From positions 124,001-188,000 of the forward strand of contig JACKET010000006.1 in the NCBI GenBank assembly GCA_020632875.1: a stretch of 64,000 nucleotides of DNA. The letters are read 5' to 3'. Both the position numbers and the translations under genes were made by a program. The DNA is from Alphaproteobacteria bacterium. Lineage in GTDB: Bacteria > Myxococcota_A > UBA796 > GCA-2862545. Shown piece by piece: positions 54,030 through 62,670 of this stretch (its first letter is position 1; every line of letters starts with the position of its first letter). A model generated the notes under the pieces. That model was not told the origin of the DNA. It made no database searches and saw only the letters and a list, made by a program, of their open reading frames with translations.

Positions 54030-54756
54030 CGATCTCGCGTGGCTGGAACGTCCGCATGTGAACGGAGCCACCCGGCGCGCTGACCTGCTGCAGCCAGCAG
54101 TCGCGCGCTTCGAGCGCACCGAGCCCGATGCGCGCGAAGAACGGGTGCGCGTGCACCTCGCCGGCCTGGCGCCGCTCGCGCTGGGTCTCGTGCAGCTCGC
54201 CCCACCAGCTCCACACGCTGTGGTGCAGGCGGCCGTCGACGCACGCGAAGTACTGCCCGAAGAACGCCTTGCTCCGGAAGCGTGGGACGCCCGTGCACCG
54301 CAGCCGGAACAGCGGGCCGTCGTCGTTCCACACCCGCGTGCCGAGCCCGTCGGCGTCGACCTCGCTCGCGAGGCCCGGGTCGAAGCGCACGGGCATCCGC
54401 AGGGCGGGGACCTTGTGCGCGACGAACGCCTCGCTGTTGCTCAGCACGTCGAGCACGGCCAGCGTGAGGCGCGGCGCCGGCATGTCGACGGAGAGGTCGG
54501 GCTGCGCGAGCACCGAGCACACGACCTCGTCGAACGACGCGGGCTCGCCGAGGGTTCCGGGCTCGTACCGCGCGTGGATGACGTTCAGCAGGGCGCGCCC
54601 GGGCACCGTCTCCATGGCCTCGACCCCCGCGGGGAGCACGGGCTCCACGAGCGAGGCGGGCACCTCGAACGTGAACGACACGTGGAACGCGATGTTCCAC
54701 TCGTCGCCGAGCGGGCGGCCTCCGAGCTGGTCGGTCTGGGGGGACACGGTGGGCAT
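54013..54756 (-). CDS. acetoacetate-decarboxylase-fold (DUF2071-like) protein
   Basis: This 247-residue soluble protein has the pattern VSFTFEVPASLVEPVLPAGVE followed by a conserved Pro-Gly and VIHARYEPG, then LSVDMPAPRLTLAVL and VDGRLHHSVWSWWGELHE. This is close to the double-barrel ADC/DUF2071 group. The catalytic Lys of acetoacetate decarboxylase is not obvious, so it may be a binding or related enzyme. Its 3' end overlaps the esterase gene by 17 bases. It is divergent from the biosynthetic operon that starts at 54817, so it is not part of that transcript. Confidence 0.62.
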   Translation of the reverse strand: MPTVSPQTDQLGGRPLGDEWNIAFHVSFTFEVPASLVEPVLPAGVEAMETVPGRALLNVIHARYEPGTLGEPASFDEVVCSVLAQPDLSVDMPAPRLTLAVLDVLSNSEAFVAHKVPALRMPVRFDPGLASEVDADGLGTRVWNDDGPLFRLRCTGVPRFRSKAFFGQYFACVDGRLHHSVWSWWGELHETQRERRQAGEVHAHPFFARIGLGALEARDCWLQQVSAPGGSVHMRTFQPREIATSGG

Positions 54757-54816
54757 GGCGGGAGGCTATCGGTCCGCGCCGATCCGCCAGGGATCTGAGC
54801 ATCGAATGAGCACGGA

Positions 54817-55773
54817 ATGAGCAGTCCCGCGCGCGTGGTGGGTGTTCTCTTGCCCGGCATGCCCGCGGTGCTGCTGTTTCCAGGTCAGACCTCCTTCGCG
54901 CCGACGATGCTGCGCGAGGCCGCCGAGGCCTGGCCGACGGTGGCTGCGGAGGTGGTCGACGAGGCGGGCGATGCCCTCGGACGCGACCTCCGCCCGTGGC
55001 TCGAGGGCATCGACGGGAGTCGGAACCGGGATCTGCAGATCGCCGTATTCGTCACGAGCCACGTGCATCTTCGCGCATTGGACGACGCGGTCCGGACGAA
55101 CGCGGGATCGGTGGGGCACAGCCTCGGCGAGTACAACCACCTCGTCCACATCGGCGCCCTGGGCTTCCCGGACGCCGTCCGCCTCGTCGCGGCGCGGGGC
55201 GAGGCCTACGACGACGGGCCGGAGGGCATGATGGCGGCGGTCTTCCCGCTGGAGCGCGAGGCGCTCGAGCCGCTCGTCGCCGTCGAGGCGGAGGCCTGGA
55301 TCGCGGCGATCAACGGGCCAAGTCAGCACGTCGTCGCGGGGGAGGCGAGCGCCGTGCGGCGCGTTCTCGCGGCCGCCGAGGAGGCGACCTTCGCCAACGC
55401 CGTGGTGATCGAGGAGCGCCTGCCGATGCACTGCCCACGGTTCGCCGGCGTTGCCGAGGCGTTCGAGGTGGCGCTACGCCGTGCGCCGTGGCGTCGCGCC
55501 CACGGGCCTTGGATCCCGAACGTCACGGGGGTCCCGGTGTTCGAGCCCGGGCCGGCGCAGCTCGTCGAGCTGCTGGTCCGACACGTCCGCGAGCCGGTGC
55601 AGTGGCGGCGGTGCGTCGACGCGGCCTGCGAGGTGTTCCGCCCCGCGTTCTTCGTGGAGGTCGGGCACGGCCACGGGCTCACGGGCCTGCTGCGCAGGGA
55701 GTGGCGTGCCGAGCCCCGCGCCCGAACGTCCGACAGGGACGGGCTCGCCGAGGTGCTCGATGCAGCTCGATGA
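54817..55773 (+). CDS. acyltransferase (FabD-like)
   Basis: This protein has 318 residues from the ATG at 54817 (or 304 from 54859, which is closer to the usual FabD start just before the glycine loop). It has the FabD signatures: VLLFPGQTS, then GHSLGEYNHL with the nucleophile Ser 102, an Arg at 127 in a position typical of dicarboxyl-CoA specificity, and His 205 in LPMHCPRF. The Arg suggests malonyl-CoA. It is a free-standing (trans) acyltransferase and the first gene of the operon. It should load malonyl onto the ACP at 61601. Its 3' end overlaps the dehydratase by 14 bases. Confidence 0.87.
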   Translation: MSSPARVVGVLLPGMPAVLLFPGQTSFAPTMLREAAEAWPTVAAEVVDEAGDALGRDLRPWLEGIDGSRNRDLQIAVFVTSHVHLRALDDAVRTNAGSVGHSLGEYNHLVHIGALGFPDAVRLVAARGEAYDDGPEGMMAAVFPLEREALEPLVAVEAEAWIAAINGPSQHVVAGEASAVRRVLAAAEEATFANAVVIEERLPMHCPRFAGVAEAFEVALRRAPWRRAHGPWIPNVTGVPVFEPGPAQLVELLVRHVREPVQWRRCVDAACEVFRPAFFVEVGHGHGLTGLLRREWRAEPRARTSDRDGLAEVLDAAR

Positions 55774-56245
55774 CCTCGCGCGACGCCTCCGCCGCGAGCG
55801 GTTGGTCGCAGCGGCGACGCCGGTGTCCACGCCGGTCGAGCGCATGATCCCGCATCGTCACCCGATGCGGCTCGTCGACCGCGTCGAGTCCGTCGATCTC
55901 GCTGCGCAGACGATCCGCGGCGTACGCCACGTGTCGGCCGACGACCCGCTGCTCGCGGGGCACTTCCCCGGCGAGCCGGTGTACCCGGGCGTCCTCCAGC
56001 TCGAGATGATGGGCCAGCTCGGCCTGTGCCTCCTGTGGATGCTCGAGGAGGGGGATGCGCCCGTCGACGCGCGGCTGATGAAGGTCCACCACGGCACCTT
56101 CCTGGCGCCCGTCCGTCCCGGGGTCGAGGTCACCATCGAGGCCGCCGCGGTCGAGCGAGACGCGCTGGCCGGGGTCATCGCGGGCCAGGTGTGGGATGGC
56201 GCGACGCTCTGCTCGACCGGCGTGATGGAGGTGTACTTTGCATAG
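55760..56245 (+). CDS. 3-hydroxyacyl-ACP dehydratase (FabZ/FabA-like hot-dog)
   Basis: This 161-residue protein has the hot-dog dehydratase pattern: MIPHRHPMRLVDRV near the start, the active-site LLAGHFPGEPVYPG with His 68, and LQLEMMGQ with Glu 82, the His-Glu pair of FabZ. Both residues are present. It would dehydrate beta-hydroxyacyl-ACP to the enoyl form. It overlaps the acyltransferase gene by 14 bases and its end overlaps the ketosynthase start (TTG) by 8, so translation is coupled. Confidence 0.87.
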   Translation: MQLDDLARRLRRERLVAAATPVSTPVERMIPHRHPMRLVDRVESVDLAAQTIRGVRHVSADDPLLAGHFPGEPVYPGVLQLEMMGQLGLCLLWMLEEGDAPVDARLMKVHHGTFLAPVRPGVEVTIEAAAVERDALAGVIAGQVWDGATLCSTGVMEVYFA

Positions 56246-57518
56246 GCGCATCGCGCTGACGGGGATGAGCATCGCGACGCCGCTCGCGGACGACCTCGAC
56301 GGCTTCCTCGCCGCCCTCCTCGCCGGGCGCTCCGCGCTGACGCGGTGGCGGTCGCTCGATTCCTCCCGGATCTACTGCAAGGTGGGCGCGGATCTCGGCG
56401 ACTACGACGTGGCGGGTGCGGTCGCCGGGCTCGAAGGGTCCGTCGATCCGGAGGTCTGGCAGCGGCTGCGCAAGCTCGCGTCCCGCGCGCCCTGGGGCAC
56501 GTCGCTGTCGATGCTGTGCGCCGTGCGTGCCACCCTCGACGCCGGGGCGTTCGACACGGCCCATCCGCACGACGTCGCGGTCGTGGTGTCCGGTCACAAC
56601 CTCACCAGCGGCTACGTCTACCGGAACACCGTCGAGTTCTTCGACGAGCCCGACTTCATCGACGGCCTGATGTCGCTGCACTCCCTCGACACCGACCACG
56701 CCGGCTCGGTCTCCGAGGTCCTCGGCGCCCGGGGGCCGATCTACACGGTGGGCGGGGCCTGTGCGAGCGGGAACCACGCGCTGCGCCTCGCCAGCGACGA
56801 GATCCGGTACCGAGGCATGACCCAGGCCGTCGTGGTCGGAGCCCCCACCGACTTCTCGCCCGTCGACCTGCACGCGATGGCCCTCATGGGCGCCATCAGC
56901 CACCAGTCGTTCAACGACGCCCCCGAGCGCGCGTCGCGGCCGTTCGACCTCGACCGCGAGGGCTTCGTCCCGGCGCACGGGGCGGCGTCGCTCGTGCTCG
57001 AGGACTGGGACCACGCCGTGGCCCGCGGCGCCCGCATCTACGCCGAGGTCATGGCGGTCGACGCCTGCGCCGACGCCAACCACGAGCCGCAGCCCTCGGG
57101 AGAGGGCCAGAGCCGGCTGATGCGGCGCGTGCTCCGCCAGTGCGACCTCGCACCCGAACAGATCGACTACGTGAACGCCCACGCGACCTCCACGATGCTC
57201 GGCGACCTCACCGAGATGGCCTCGATCCGCGAGGTCTTCGGGGCACACGCCGACGTGCTCAAGGTCAACGCCACGAAGTCGATGCTCGGCCACACCACGT
57301 GGGCCGCCCCCACGGTCGAGCTCGTCGCGGCGGTCCTCCAGATGCGCGCCGGACGCCTCCATCCGTCGATCAACATCGACCGGATGGACCCGCGCATCGA
57401 CGTCGACGTGTGCCGCGGGGGCCCCGTCGATCAGCCGGTGCGCTTCCTGATGAAGAACGCCTTCGGCTTCGGCGGCACGAACTGCATCGCGATCCTGCGC
57501 AATCCGGAGCTCACCTGA
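56238..57518 (+). CDS. beta-ketoacyl-ACP synthase (KAS II type)
   Basis: This 426-residue protein starts at a TTG inside the dehydratase gene. It has an intact Cys-His-His site: Cys 175 in GGACASGNHA, His 315 in NAHATSTM, and Lys 347 with His 352 in NATKSMLGHTT. The C-terminus is KNAFGFGGTNCIAIL as in FabF. In HMG-CoA-synthase cassettes there is often a partner ketosynthase with Cys replaced by Ser that only decarboxylates malonyl; this one keeps its Cys, so it can condense. It is the only ketosynthase in the window and probably does chain elongation. Confidence 0.9.
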   Translation: MHRRIALTGMSIATPLADDLDGFLAALLAGRSALTRWRSLDSSRIYCKVGADLGDYDVAGAVAGLEGSVDPEVWQRLRKLASRAPWGTSLSMLCAVRATLDAGAFDTAHPHDVAVVVSGHNLTSGYVYRNTVEFFDEPDFIDGLMSLHSLDTDHAGSVSEVLGARGPIYTVGGACASGNHALRLASDEIRYRGMTQAVVVGAPTDFSPVDLHAMALMGAISHQSFNDAPERASRPFDLDREGFVPAHGAASLVLEDWDHAVARGARIYAEVMAVDACADANHEPQPSGEGQSRLMRRVLRQCDLAPEQIDYVNAHATSTMLGDLTEMASIREVFGAHADVLKVNATKSMLGHTTWAAPTVELVAAVLQMRAGRLHPSINIDRMDPRIDVDVCRGGPVDQPVRFLMKNAFGFGGTNCIAILRNPELT

Positions 57519-58258
57519 TGGTCCTGTTCGTCACCGGGGGGTCGCGCGGCATCGGCCGGGCCATCGTCGAAGCGGCTGTCGTGGCCGGGCACGACGTGGC
57601 CTTCACGTACCGCGAGGCCGGGGCCGCGGCGGAGGAGGTCGTGGACTGGGCCCGCGCCCACGAGCCCGACGCGCGGTGCAGGGCGTACCGGCTCGACGTG
57701 CGCGACGCCGCCGAGGTCGAGCGCGTGGGCGACCAGGTGCTCGACGACTTCGAGGCGGTCGACGCGGTCGTGTGCAACGCGGGCATCCTCCGGAACGGCG
57801 TGGCGGCGCAGATGTCCGACGCGGACTGGAACGACGTGCTCGCCACGAACCTCACCGGCAGCTTCTACGTGGCGCGGCACTTCCTGATGCCGTTCCTCGC
57901 GCAGGGCCGCGGACGGCTCGTGTTCATCGGGTCGCTCGCGCAAAACGGGATCAGCGGGCAGGCGAACTACTCCGCGAGCAAGGCGGGGCTCGTCGGGCTG
58001 TCGAAGGCCCTCGCGAAGGAGTACGGGCGCAAGGGCATCACGGCCAACGTCGTCGTGCCGGGCTTCTTCGACACCGACCTCACGCGCGAGGGCATGGCGT
58101 CGGGCCACAAGGACTTCTGGAACACCTACTGCCCGCTCGGCCGCATGGGGCATCTCGACGAGCTCGCGCGGGTCGTGCTGTTCCTCGCGTCGGGTGCGTC
58201 GAGCTTTGTGAACGGTGCCGAGATCCCCGTCACGGGCGGGCTGGACTGGGCGTCGTGA
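57518..58258 (+). CDS. 3-oxoacyl-ACP reductase (FabG-like)
   Basis: This 246-residue SDR has NADPH loop TGGSRGIG (6-13), the NAG motif at about 87-89, and the catalytic triad Ser 139, Tyr 151 and Lys 155 in the YSASK motif. It would reduce beta-ketoacyl-ACP to beta-hydroxyacyl-ACP. The ATG overlaps the ketosynthase stop (TGATG), and its own stop overlaps the next gene's GTG. No change in the active site is seen. Confidence 0.92.
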   Translation: MVLFVTGGSRGIGRAIVEAAVVAGHDVAFTYREAGAAAEEVVDWARAHEPDARCRAYRLDVRDAAEVERVGDQVLDDFEAVDAVVCNAGILRNGVAAQMSDADWNDVLATNLTGSFYVARHFLMPFLAQGRGRLVFIGSLAQNGISGQANYSASKAGLVGLSKALAKEYGRKGITANVVVPGFFDTDLTREGMASGHKDFWNTYCPLGRMGHLDELARVVLFLASGASSFVNGAEIPVTGGLDWAS

Positions 58259-59475
58259 CGGTCGGGATCGACGCCATCCGCGTGTGGCCCTCCACCCTCG
58301 CGCTGAGCCTCGCCGACCTCTGCGAGGCCCGTGGGCGCGACGTGTCCGAGACCATCGGGCACCTCGGCGTCGTCGAGCGTTCCGTCATGCCGCCGTGGGA
58401 GGACCCGGTCACCATGGCCGTGAACGCGGCTTCCGACGTGCTGCGGGGCCGTGAACGCGACGCGATCGGCCTGCTCGTCGTGGGGACCGAGACCCCGGTC
58501 GACCTCGAGAAGCCCATCAGCAGCTGGGCACACCGCCTGCTCGGCCTGCCCTCGACCTGCCGCAACTTCGAGGTGAAGCACGCTTGCTACAGCGGCACGG
58601 CGGCGCTCCAGATGGCCCTCGCGTGGCTGGGGTCGCCCGCAGGACGCGGTCGCCAGGCGCTCGTCGTGACGACCGACGCGAGCTTCCTCGGCCTCGGCGA
58701 GCCCCACGAGTACGTCCTCGGGGCGGGGGCCGTCGCGCTGCTGCTCGGCCACGATCCGGGCTTCCTCTCCGTCGACGTCGAGCGCTCGGGCGTGCACGCG
58801 AGCGAGGTCACCGACGTGATCCGCCCGACCTTCACGCTCGAGACCGGCAGCTCCGATGCGAGCCTGTTCGCGTACCTCGAGGCGGTCGACGGGGCGTGGG
58901 ACGCGTTCGTGGACGCGGGCCCCGCCGTCGACTTCGGGCGGGACTTCGCGCACTTCGCGTTCCACGCGCCCTTCCCGGGCATCACCGCGCGTGCGCACCG
59001 CGCGCTGATGGGGCGCGGAGACGTCTCGAACGCGGCGATCCGCGAGGACTTCGAGCGGCGCTCCGCTCCTGGCCTCGTCCACCATCGGCGCATGGGCGGC
59101 GTGTACGGGGGGAGCGTGTTCGTGAGCCTGCTCGGCGCGGTGGACGCGCGGAGAGAGCTCGGCCCCGGCGACCGGATCGGCGTGTTCAGCTTCGGCTCGG
59201 GCTCCTGCGCGGAGGTGTGGAGCGGCCGGCTCGGTGCCCGCGCGCACGAGGAGGCCGGCGCTGCGCGGCTGGGCGCGCTGCTCGATGCGCGGAGGCGAGT
59301 GTCGGTGCCGGAGTACGAAGCGCTCGAGCAGCTGCGGGACCGTCGACGCGAGTCTCCGATGCTCCATGATCTTCATGACGAATGGAGAGATCACCACCGC
59401 GACGCCTGGGAGGGCGCCGGGCGGTGCGAGCTCCGCGGCGTGCGCGAGTGGGTGCGGGAGTACGGATGGTCGTGA
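58255..59475 (+). CDS. HMG-CoA-synthase-like beta-branching enzyme (HCS, PksG/MupH type)
   Basis: This 406-residue protein starts at a GTG overlapping the preceding stop. It matches bacterial HMG-CoA synthases: Glu 79 in LLVVGTET, Cys 111 in VKHACYSGTAAL, and His 237 in FAFHAPFPGI. In beta-branching pathways this enzyme adds an acetyl (from a donor ACP) to a beta-ketoacyl-ACP. It is followed directly by the two enoyl-CoA-hydratase-like genes of the same cassette and, two genes later, by the donor-type ACP. It shows no signs of inactivation. Actual HMG-CoA synthesis for isoprenoids is unlikely because of the neighbours. Confidence 0.9.
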   Translation: MTVGIDAIRVWPSTLALSLADLCEARGRDVSETIGHLGVVERSVMPPWEDPVTMAVNAASDVLRGRERDAIGLLVVGTETPVDLEKPISSWAHRLLGLPSTCRNFEVKHACYSGTAALQMALAWLGSPAGRGRQALVVTTDASFLGLGEPHEYVLGAGAVALLLGHDPGFLSVDVERSGVHASEVTDVIRPTFTLETGSSDASLFAYLEAVDGAWDAFVDAGPAVDFGRDFAHFAFHAPFPGITARAHRALMGRGDVSNAAIREDFERRSAPGLVHHRRMGGVYGGSVFVSLLGAVDARRELGPGDRIGVFSFGSGSCAEVWSGRLGARAHEEAGAARLGALLDARRRVSVPEYEALEQLRDRRRESPMLHDLHDEWRDHHRDAWEGAGRCELRGVREWVREYGWS

Positions 59476-60110
59476 CCGTGCCCGAGCAGCTCGACGCGGC
59501 CTCGCTGGAGCGCTTCGCGCGCGATCTGGAGGTACGGGAGGGCGCCGTGGTCCTCGAAGGGGGGCCTTCGACGTTCTGCCTCGGGCTCTCGCTCGCGGGG
59601 GAGCCCGACGCGTCGATGATCGACGCATTCGTTCGGTGCATCATGGCGATTCGCTGTGGTCCACCCGTGGTGGCGTTCGTCGCGGGCGCGGCTCGGGGTG
59701 GGGGAGTCGGGCTGGCCGCGGCGGCCGATCGCGTGATCGCCGGTCCCGACGCGACGTTCGCCCTCACCGAGGCGTGGTTCGGGCTGCTGCCCGGTGCCAT
59801 CCTGCCGCTGCTCGCGGAGCGGATCCGTCCGGCGGAGCTGCGCTGGCTCGCGATGAGCGGTCGCACGCTCTCTGCCGGCCGTGCCCACGAGGTGGGGCTC
59901 GTCGACGTGCTGGGCGACCGCGACGCTGTCGATGCCTGCCTGGCGGAGCTCCGGCGCGCCTGCCCCGAGGCCGTGGTCGACCTCAAGCGCAGCACCGCGC
60001 CGATCGAGGCCGTCCGACTGGGCGCCGCGTCGACCCTCGAGCGCTTCGGGCGGCCTGGCGTGCGCGACCGCATCGCGCGTTTCCTCGACGGGGAGGCGCC
60101 GTGGGCCTGA
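59466..60110 (+). CDS. enoyl-CoA hydratase-like beta-branching enzyme ECH1 (PksH type)
   Basis: This protein has 214 residues from the ATG at 59466. It is a crotonase-fold protein shorter than usual (about 250). It has the oxyanion loops (STFCLGLSLAGEPD; VAFVAGAARGGGVGLA) and the run LTEAWFGLLPGAILPLLAERI with AHEVGLVDVL, very close in pattern to the PksH/CurE group that dehydrates the HMG-like intermediate. The Glu in EAWFG may be the catalytic acid/base. It overlaps the HCS gene by 10 bases and the ECH2 gene by 10. Confidence 0.85.
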   Translation: MVVTVPEQLDAASLERFARDLEVREGAVVLEGGPSTFCLGLSLAGEPDASMIDAFVRCIMAIRCGPPVVAFVAGAARGGGVGLAAAADRVIAGPDATFALTEAWFGLLPGAILPLLAERIRPAELRWLAMSGRTLSAGRAHEVGLVDVLGDRDAVDACLAELRRACPEAVVDLKRSTAPIEAVRLGAASTLERFGRPGVRDRIARFLDGEAPWA

Positions 60111-60811
60111 TCGACGTGTCGGACGTGGACGGCGTGCGCACCGTCGCGATGGTCGATCGCGCGGGCGCCAACGCCCTCGACGGAGCGATGGCGCGGGCCC
60201 TCGAGGAGGCCCTGGCGGTTCCGGAAGGCGTGCGCGTGGTCGTGCTGCGCGGGCTCGACGACGTGTTCTGCAGCGGCGCGAGCCCAGCGGTGATCGAAGG
60301 GCTCGGCCGGGGGGAGATCGACCCGGGCGAGCTCGTCCTCCCGCGTGCCGTGCTCGGCGCCGCGGTGCCCGTGATCGCGGCGATGGAGGGCCACGCCATC
60401 GGCGGGGGCTTCGTGCTCGGCCTGTGCGCCGACATTGTATTGATCTCGCAGGAAGCGCGTTATGGCGCGACGTTCATGAGTCTCGGCTTCACGCCGGGGA
60501 TGGGGGCCACCCGGCTGCTCGAGCGGGTGATGAGCCCGGCGCAGGCACACGAGATGCTCCTCACGGGCGAGCCGCGACGGGGCCGGGATCTCGTCGGGCA
60601 CGGCTTCAACCACGTGCTCCCCCGTGCCGAGGTCTGGCCGCGGGCCATGGAGCTCGCGCTGCGCCTCGCCGACGAGCCGCGCGAGGCGCTCACCATGCTG
60701 AAACAGGCGTTGAGCGCCCGCTGGCTTCGGCACTTCGAGGCGGCGCACACCGTCGAGCGCTCGATGCACGCCCGGTGCTTCGCCGCCATCCGGGAGGGAC
60801 GCGATGCGTGA
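60101..60811 (+). CDS. enoyl-CoA hydratase-like decarboxylase ECH2 (PksI type)
   Basis: This 236-residue protein starts at a GTG inside ECH1. It is a crotonase-fold protein with GHAIGGGFVLGLCADIVLIS, YGATFMSLGFTPGMGAT and AHEMLLTGEPRRG, matching the PksI/CurF-ECH2 group that decarboxylates the glutaconyl-like intermediate to the beta-methyl(ene) product. The His of the typical active site is not obvious here. Its end overlaps the SDR gene by 8 bases. Taken together with HCS and ECH1 it completes the beta-branching cassette. Confidence 0.85.
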   Translation: MGLIDVSDVDGVRTVAMVDRAGANALDGAMARALEEALAVPEGVRVVVLRGLDDVFCSGASPAVIEGLGRGEIDPGELVLPRAVLGAAVPVIAAMEGHAIGGGFVLGLCADIVLISQEARYGATFMSLGFTPGMGATRLLERVMSPAQAHEMLLTGEPRRGRDLVGHGFNHVLPRAEVWPRAMELALRLADEPREALTMLKQALSARWLRHFEAAHTVERSMHARCFAAIREGRDA

Positions 60812-61604
60812 TCTGTCCGACAGGGCCGTGCTGATCACGGGGGGCACGGCCGGGATCGGCCTGGCCACGGGGCTCGCGTTCGCGAAGCGCGGCGCGCGCG
60901 TCACGCTGACGTGCCGCTGGGGAAGCGCGGAGCCCGACGAGATTCTGGCGCGCTTCGAGACCGAGGGGGCGCGGCGGCCCTCCATCCTCGAGGCGAACGT
61001 CACGGATCCCGACGACCTCGCGCAGGTGCTGGCCCACGTCGCGGAGTCGAGCGACCACGTGGATACGTTCGTATCCAACGTGGGTTTCGCGCAGCTCGTG
61101 CGCTCCCTCGACGACTACAACCTGCGCGGGCTGCAGCAGAGCATCGAGTACAGCGCGTGGCCGCTGGCGTCCCACCTGCTCGCCATCCGCGAGCGGTTCG
61201 GGCGCCTGCCGCGCCATGCCGTCGCGCTGTCGTCGTGCGGGATCGACGCGTACTACTCCAACTACGACTTCGCCGGCGCCGCGAAGGCCGTGCTCGAGAC
61301 GCTGGTGCGGTACCTCGCGCACCGGGTCTTCGACGAGGACTGCCGCATCAACGCGGTCCGCGCGCGCTTCGTCGACACCGACTCGCTGACCGCGACGGTC
61401 GGGCCGGAGTTCACCGACTTCGTCGATCGGCTCGGCGGGCCCGGCTTCGTGCAGACCCCCGACGAGGTCGCCGGCGTGGTGCTCGCGCTGTGCAGCGGCT
61501 GGCTCGACGGCATGCGCGGCCAGGTGCTCACCGTCGATCACGGCACCGCCTTCTACGACAACCTCATGCGCCTGCACGCCACGCGCACCGTGGAGACCCC
61601 ATGA
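60804..61604 (+). CDS. FabI/FabL-like SDR, probable enoyl-ACP reductase (copy 1)
   Basis: This 266-residue SDR has NAD loop TGGTAGIGLA at 12-21. The catalytic pair is Tyr 154-x6-Lys 161 in YDFAGAAK, the spacing of FabI/FabL enoyl-ACP reductases rather than the YxxxK of ketoreductases. It would reduce the enoyl chain or the branched enoyl product. A paralogue sits two genes later, on the other side of the ACP gene. The ACP gene starts at its stop (ATGA overlap). Confidence 0.83.
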   Translation: MRDLSDRAVLITGGTAGIGLATGLAFAKRGARVTLTCRWGSAEPDEILARFETEGARRPSILEANVTDPDDLAQVLAHVAESSDHVDTFVSNVGFAQLVRSLDDYNLRGLQQSIEYSAWPLASHLLAIRERFGRLPRHAVALSSCGIDAYYSNYDFAGAAKAVLETLVRYLAHRVFDEDCRINAVRARFVDTDSLTATVGPEFTDFVDRLGGPGFVQTPDEVAGVVLALCSGWLDGMRGQVLTVDHGTAFYDNLMRLHATRTVETP

Positions 61605-61864
61605 CCACCGACAAGAACGAGATCCGCGCCACCGTCCTCAAGTACCTGGCCCGCGCGGTCGACCAGGTCGACCCCGCGACGGTCGACAGCTCGCGCTCGA
61701 TGAAGGAGCTCGGCGCCAACAGCATCGACATCGTCGAGGTCGTGTCGAGCTCCATGCGCGAGCTGCGCATCAAGGTGCCGCGCGCCCAGCTCAACGACCT
61801 CGCGAACATCGACGAGCTCGTCGACCTCCTCCACCGCACCGCGCTGGAGAAGGCCTCCTCGTGA
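61601..61864 (+). CDS. acyl carrier protein, probable donor-type (AcpK-like)
   Basis: This 87-residue ACP has the phosphopantetheine Ser 41 in LGANSIDIVEVV. The usual DSL is replaced by NSI, and the following region RELRIKVPRAQL resembles the special donor ACPs of beta-branching cassettes (AcpK-like, LGANSVD...LxIPL). It is the only ACP in the window, so it may serve both as donor and as chain carrier, or other ACPs lie outside. Start ATG overlaps the previous stop and its own stop overlaps the next gene (GTGA). Confidence 0.86.
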   Translation: MTTDKNEIRATVLKYLARAVDQVDPATVDSSRSMKELGANSIDIVEVVSSSMRELRIKVPRAQLNDLANIDELVDLLHRTALEKASS

Positions 61865-62670
61865 TCTTCGCCGGACGAACCGCCCTCGTCACCGGCGGCA
61901 CCCGCGGAATCGGCCTGGCCACGGCGCTCGCTCTCGGAGAGCGCGGGGCCGACACCGTGCTCACGTACGCGTGGGGCTCGGCCGATCCCGAGGTCGTCTA
62001 CAGCGCGTTCGAGCAGCGCGGCGCCCCCCGCCCGCTCCTCGTCCAGGCCGACGTCGGGCGCGCCGACGACACCGCCGCGCTCATGGCGACGCTGCGCGAC
62101 CACGTGCCGGGCATCGACGTCTTCGTCTCGAACGCGTCGATGGCGGTGCTGCCCGAGTCGCTCGACGACTACACCGAGCGCGGGCTGCTGCAGAGCGTCT
62201 CGTACGGCGCGTGGCCGCTCGTCGCGTACACACGGGCGCTGCACGCGACGTTCGGGCGCTGGCCCCGGTACGTCGTGGCCATGTCGTCCGACGGGCCCGA
62301 CCACTATTCGTACCGCTACGACTTCGTCGCGGCCTCGAAGGCCGTGCTCGAGACGCTGGTGCGGTACCTCACCTGGCACCTCCGCGACGAGGACGTGCGC
62401 GTGAACGCGGTGCGCTCGCGGTCCGTCCGCACGGAGTCGTTCGAGGCGACCTTCGGCGCGGGCCTCGACGACCTGGCTCGGCGCTTCGCGTCCGAGCGCC
62501 ACTTCGTCGAGCCGGAGGAGGTCGCCGGCGCTGTCGTGGCGCTGGCGTCGGGCTGCATGGACGCCGTGCGTGGCCAGGTGCTGGTGATCGACCGCGGAAC
62601 CGCCTTCTCCGACGACCTGTTGCGCATCTTCGACCAGCGGGACGACCTCCCGCTCTGGAGCGACCGTTGA
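61861..62670 (+). CDS. FabI/FabL-like SDR, probable enoyl-ACP reductase (copy 2)
   Basis: This 269-residue SDR starts at a GTG. The NAD loop is TGGTRGIGLA near residue 11; the catalytic pair is Tyr 153-x6-Lys 160 (YDFVAASK). It shares long stretches of pattern with the SDR at 60804 (for example VFVSNxxxAxLxxSLDDY and AVLETLVRYL), so the two arose by duplication. Two similar reductases suggest distinct enoyl substrates (straight and beta-branched). The stop overlaps the TTG start of the alpha-oxoamine synthase gene. Confidence 0.83.
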   Translation: MIFAGRTALVTGGTRGIGLATALALGERGADTVLTYAWGSADPEVVYSAFEQRGAPRPLLVQADVGRADDTAALMATLRDHVPGIDVFVSNASMAVLPESLDDYTERGLLQSVSYGAWPLVAYTRALHATFGRWPRYVVAMSSDGPDHYSYRYDFVAASKAVLETLVRYLTWHLRDEDVRVNAVRSRSVRTESFEATFGAGLDDLARRFASERHFVEPEEVAGAVVALASGCMDAVRGQVLVIDRGTAFSDDLLRIFDQRDDLPLWSDR

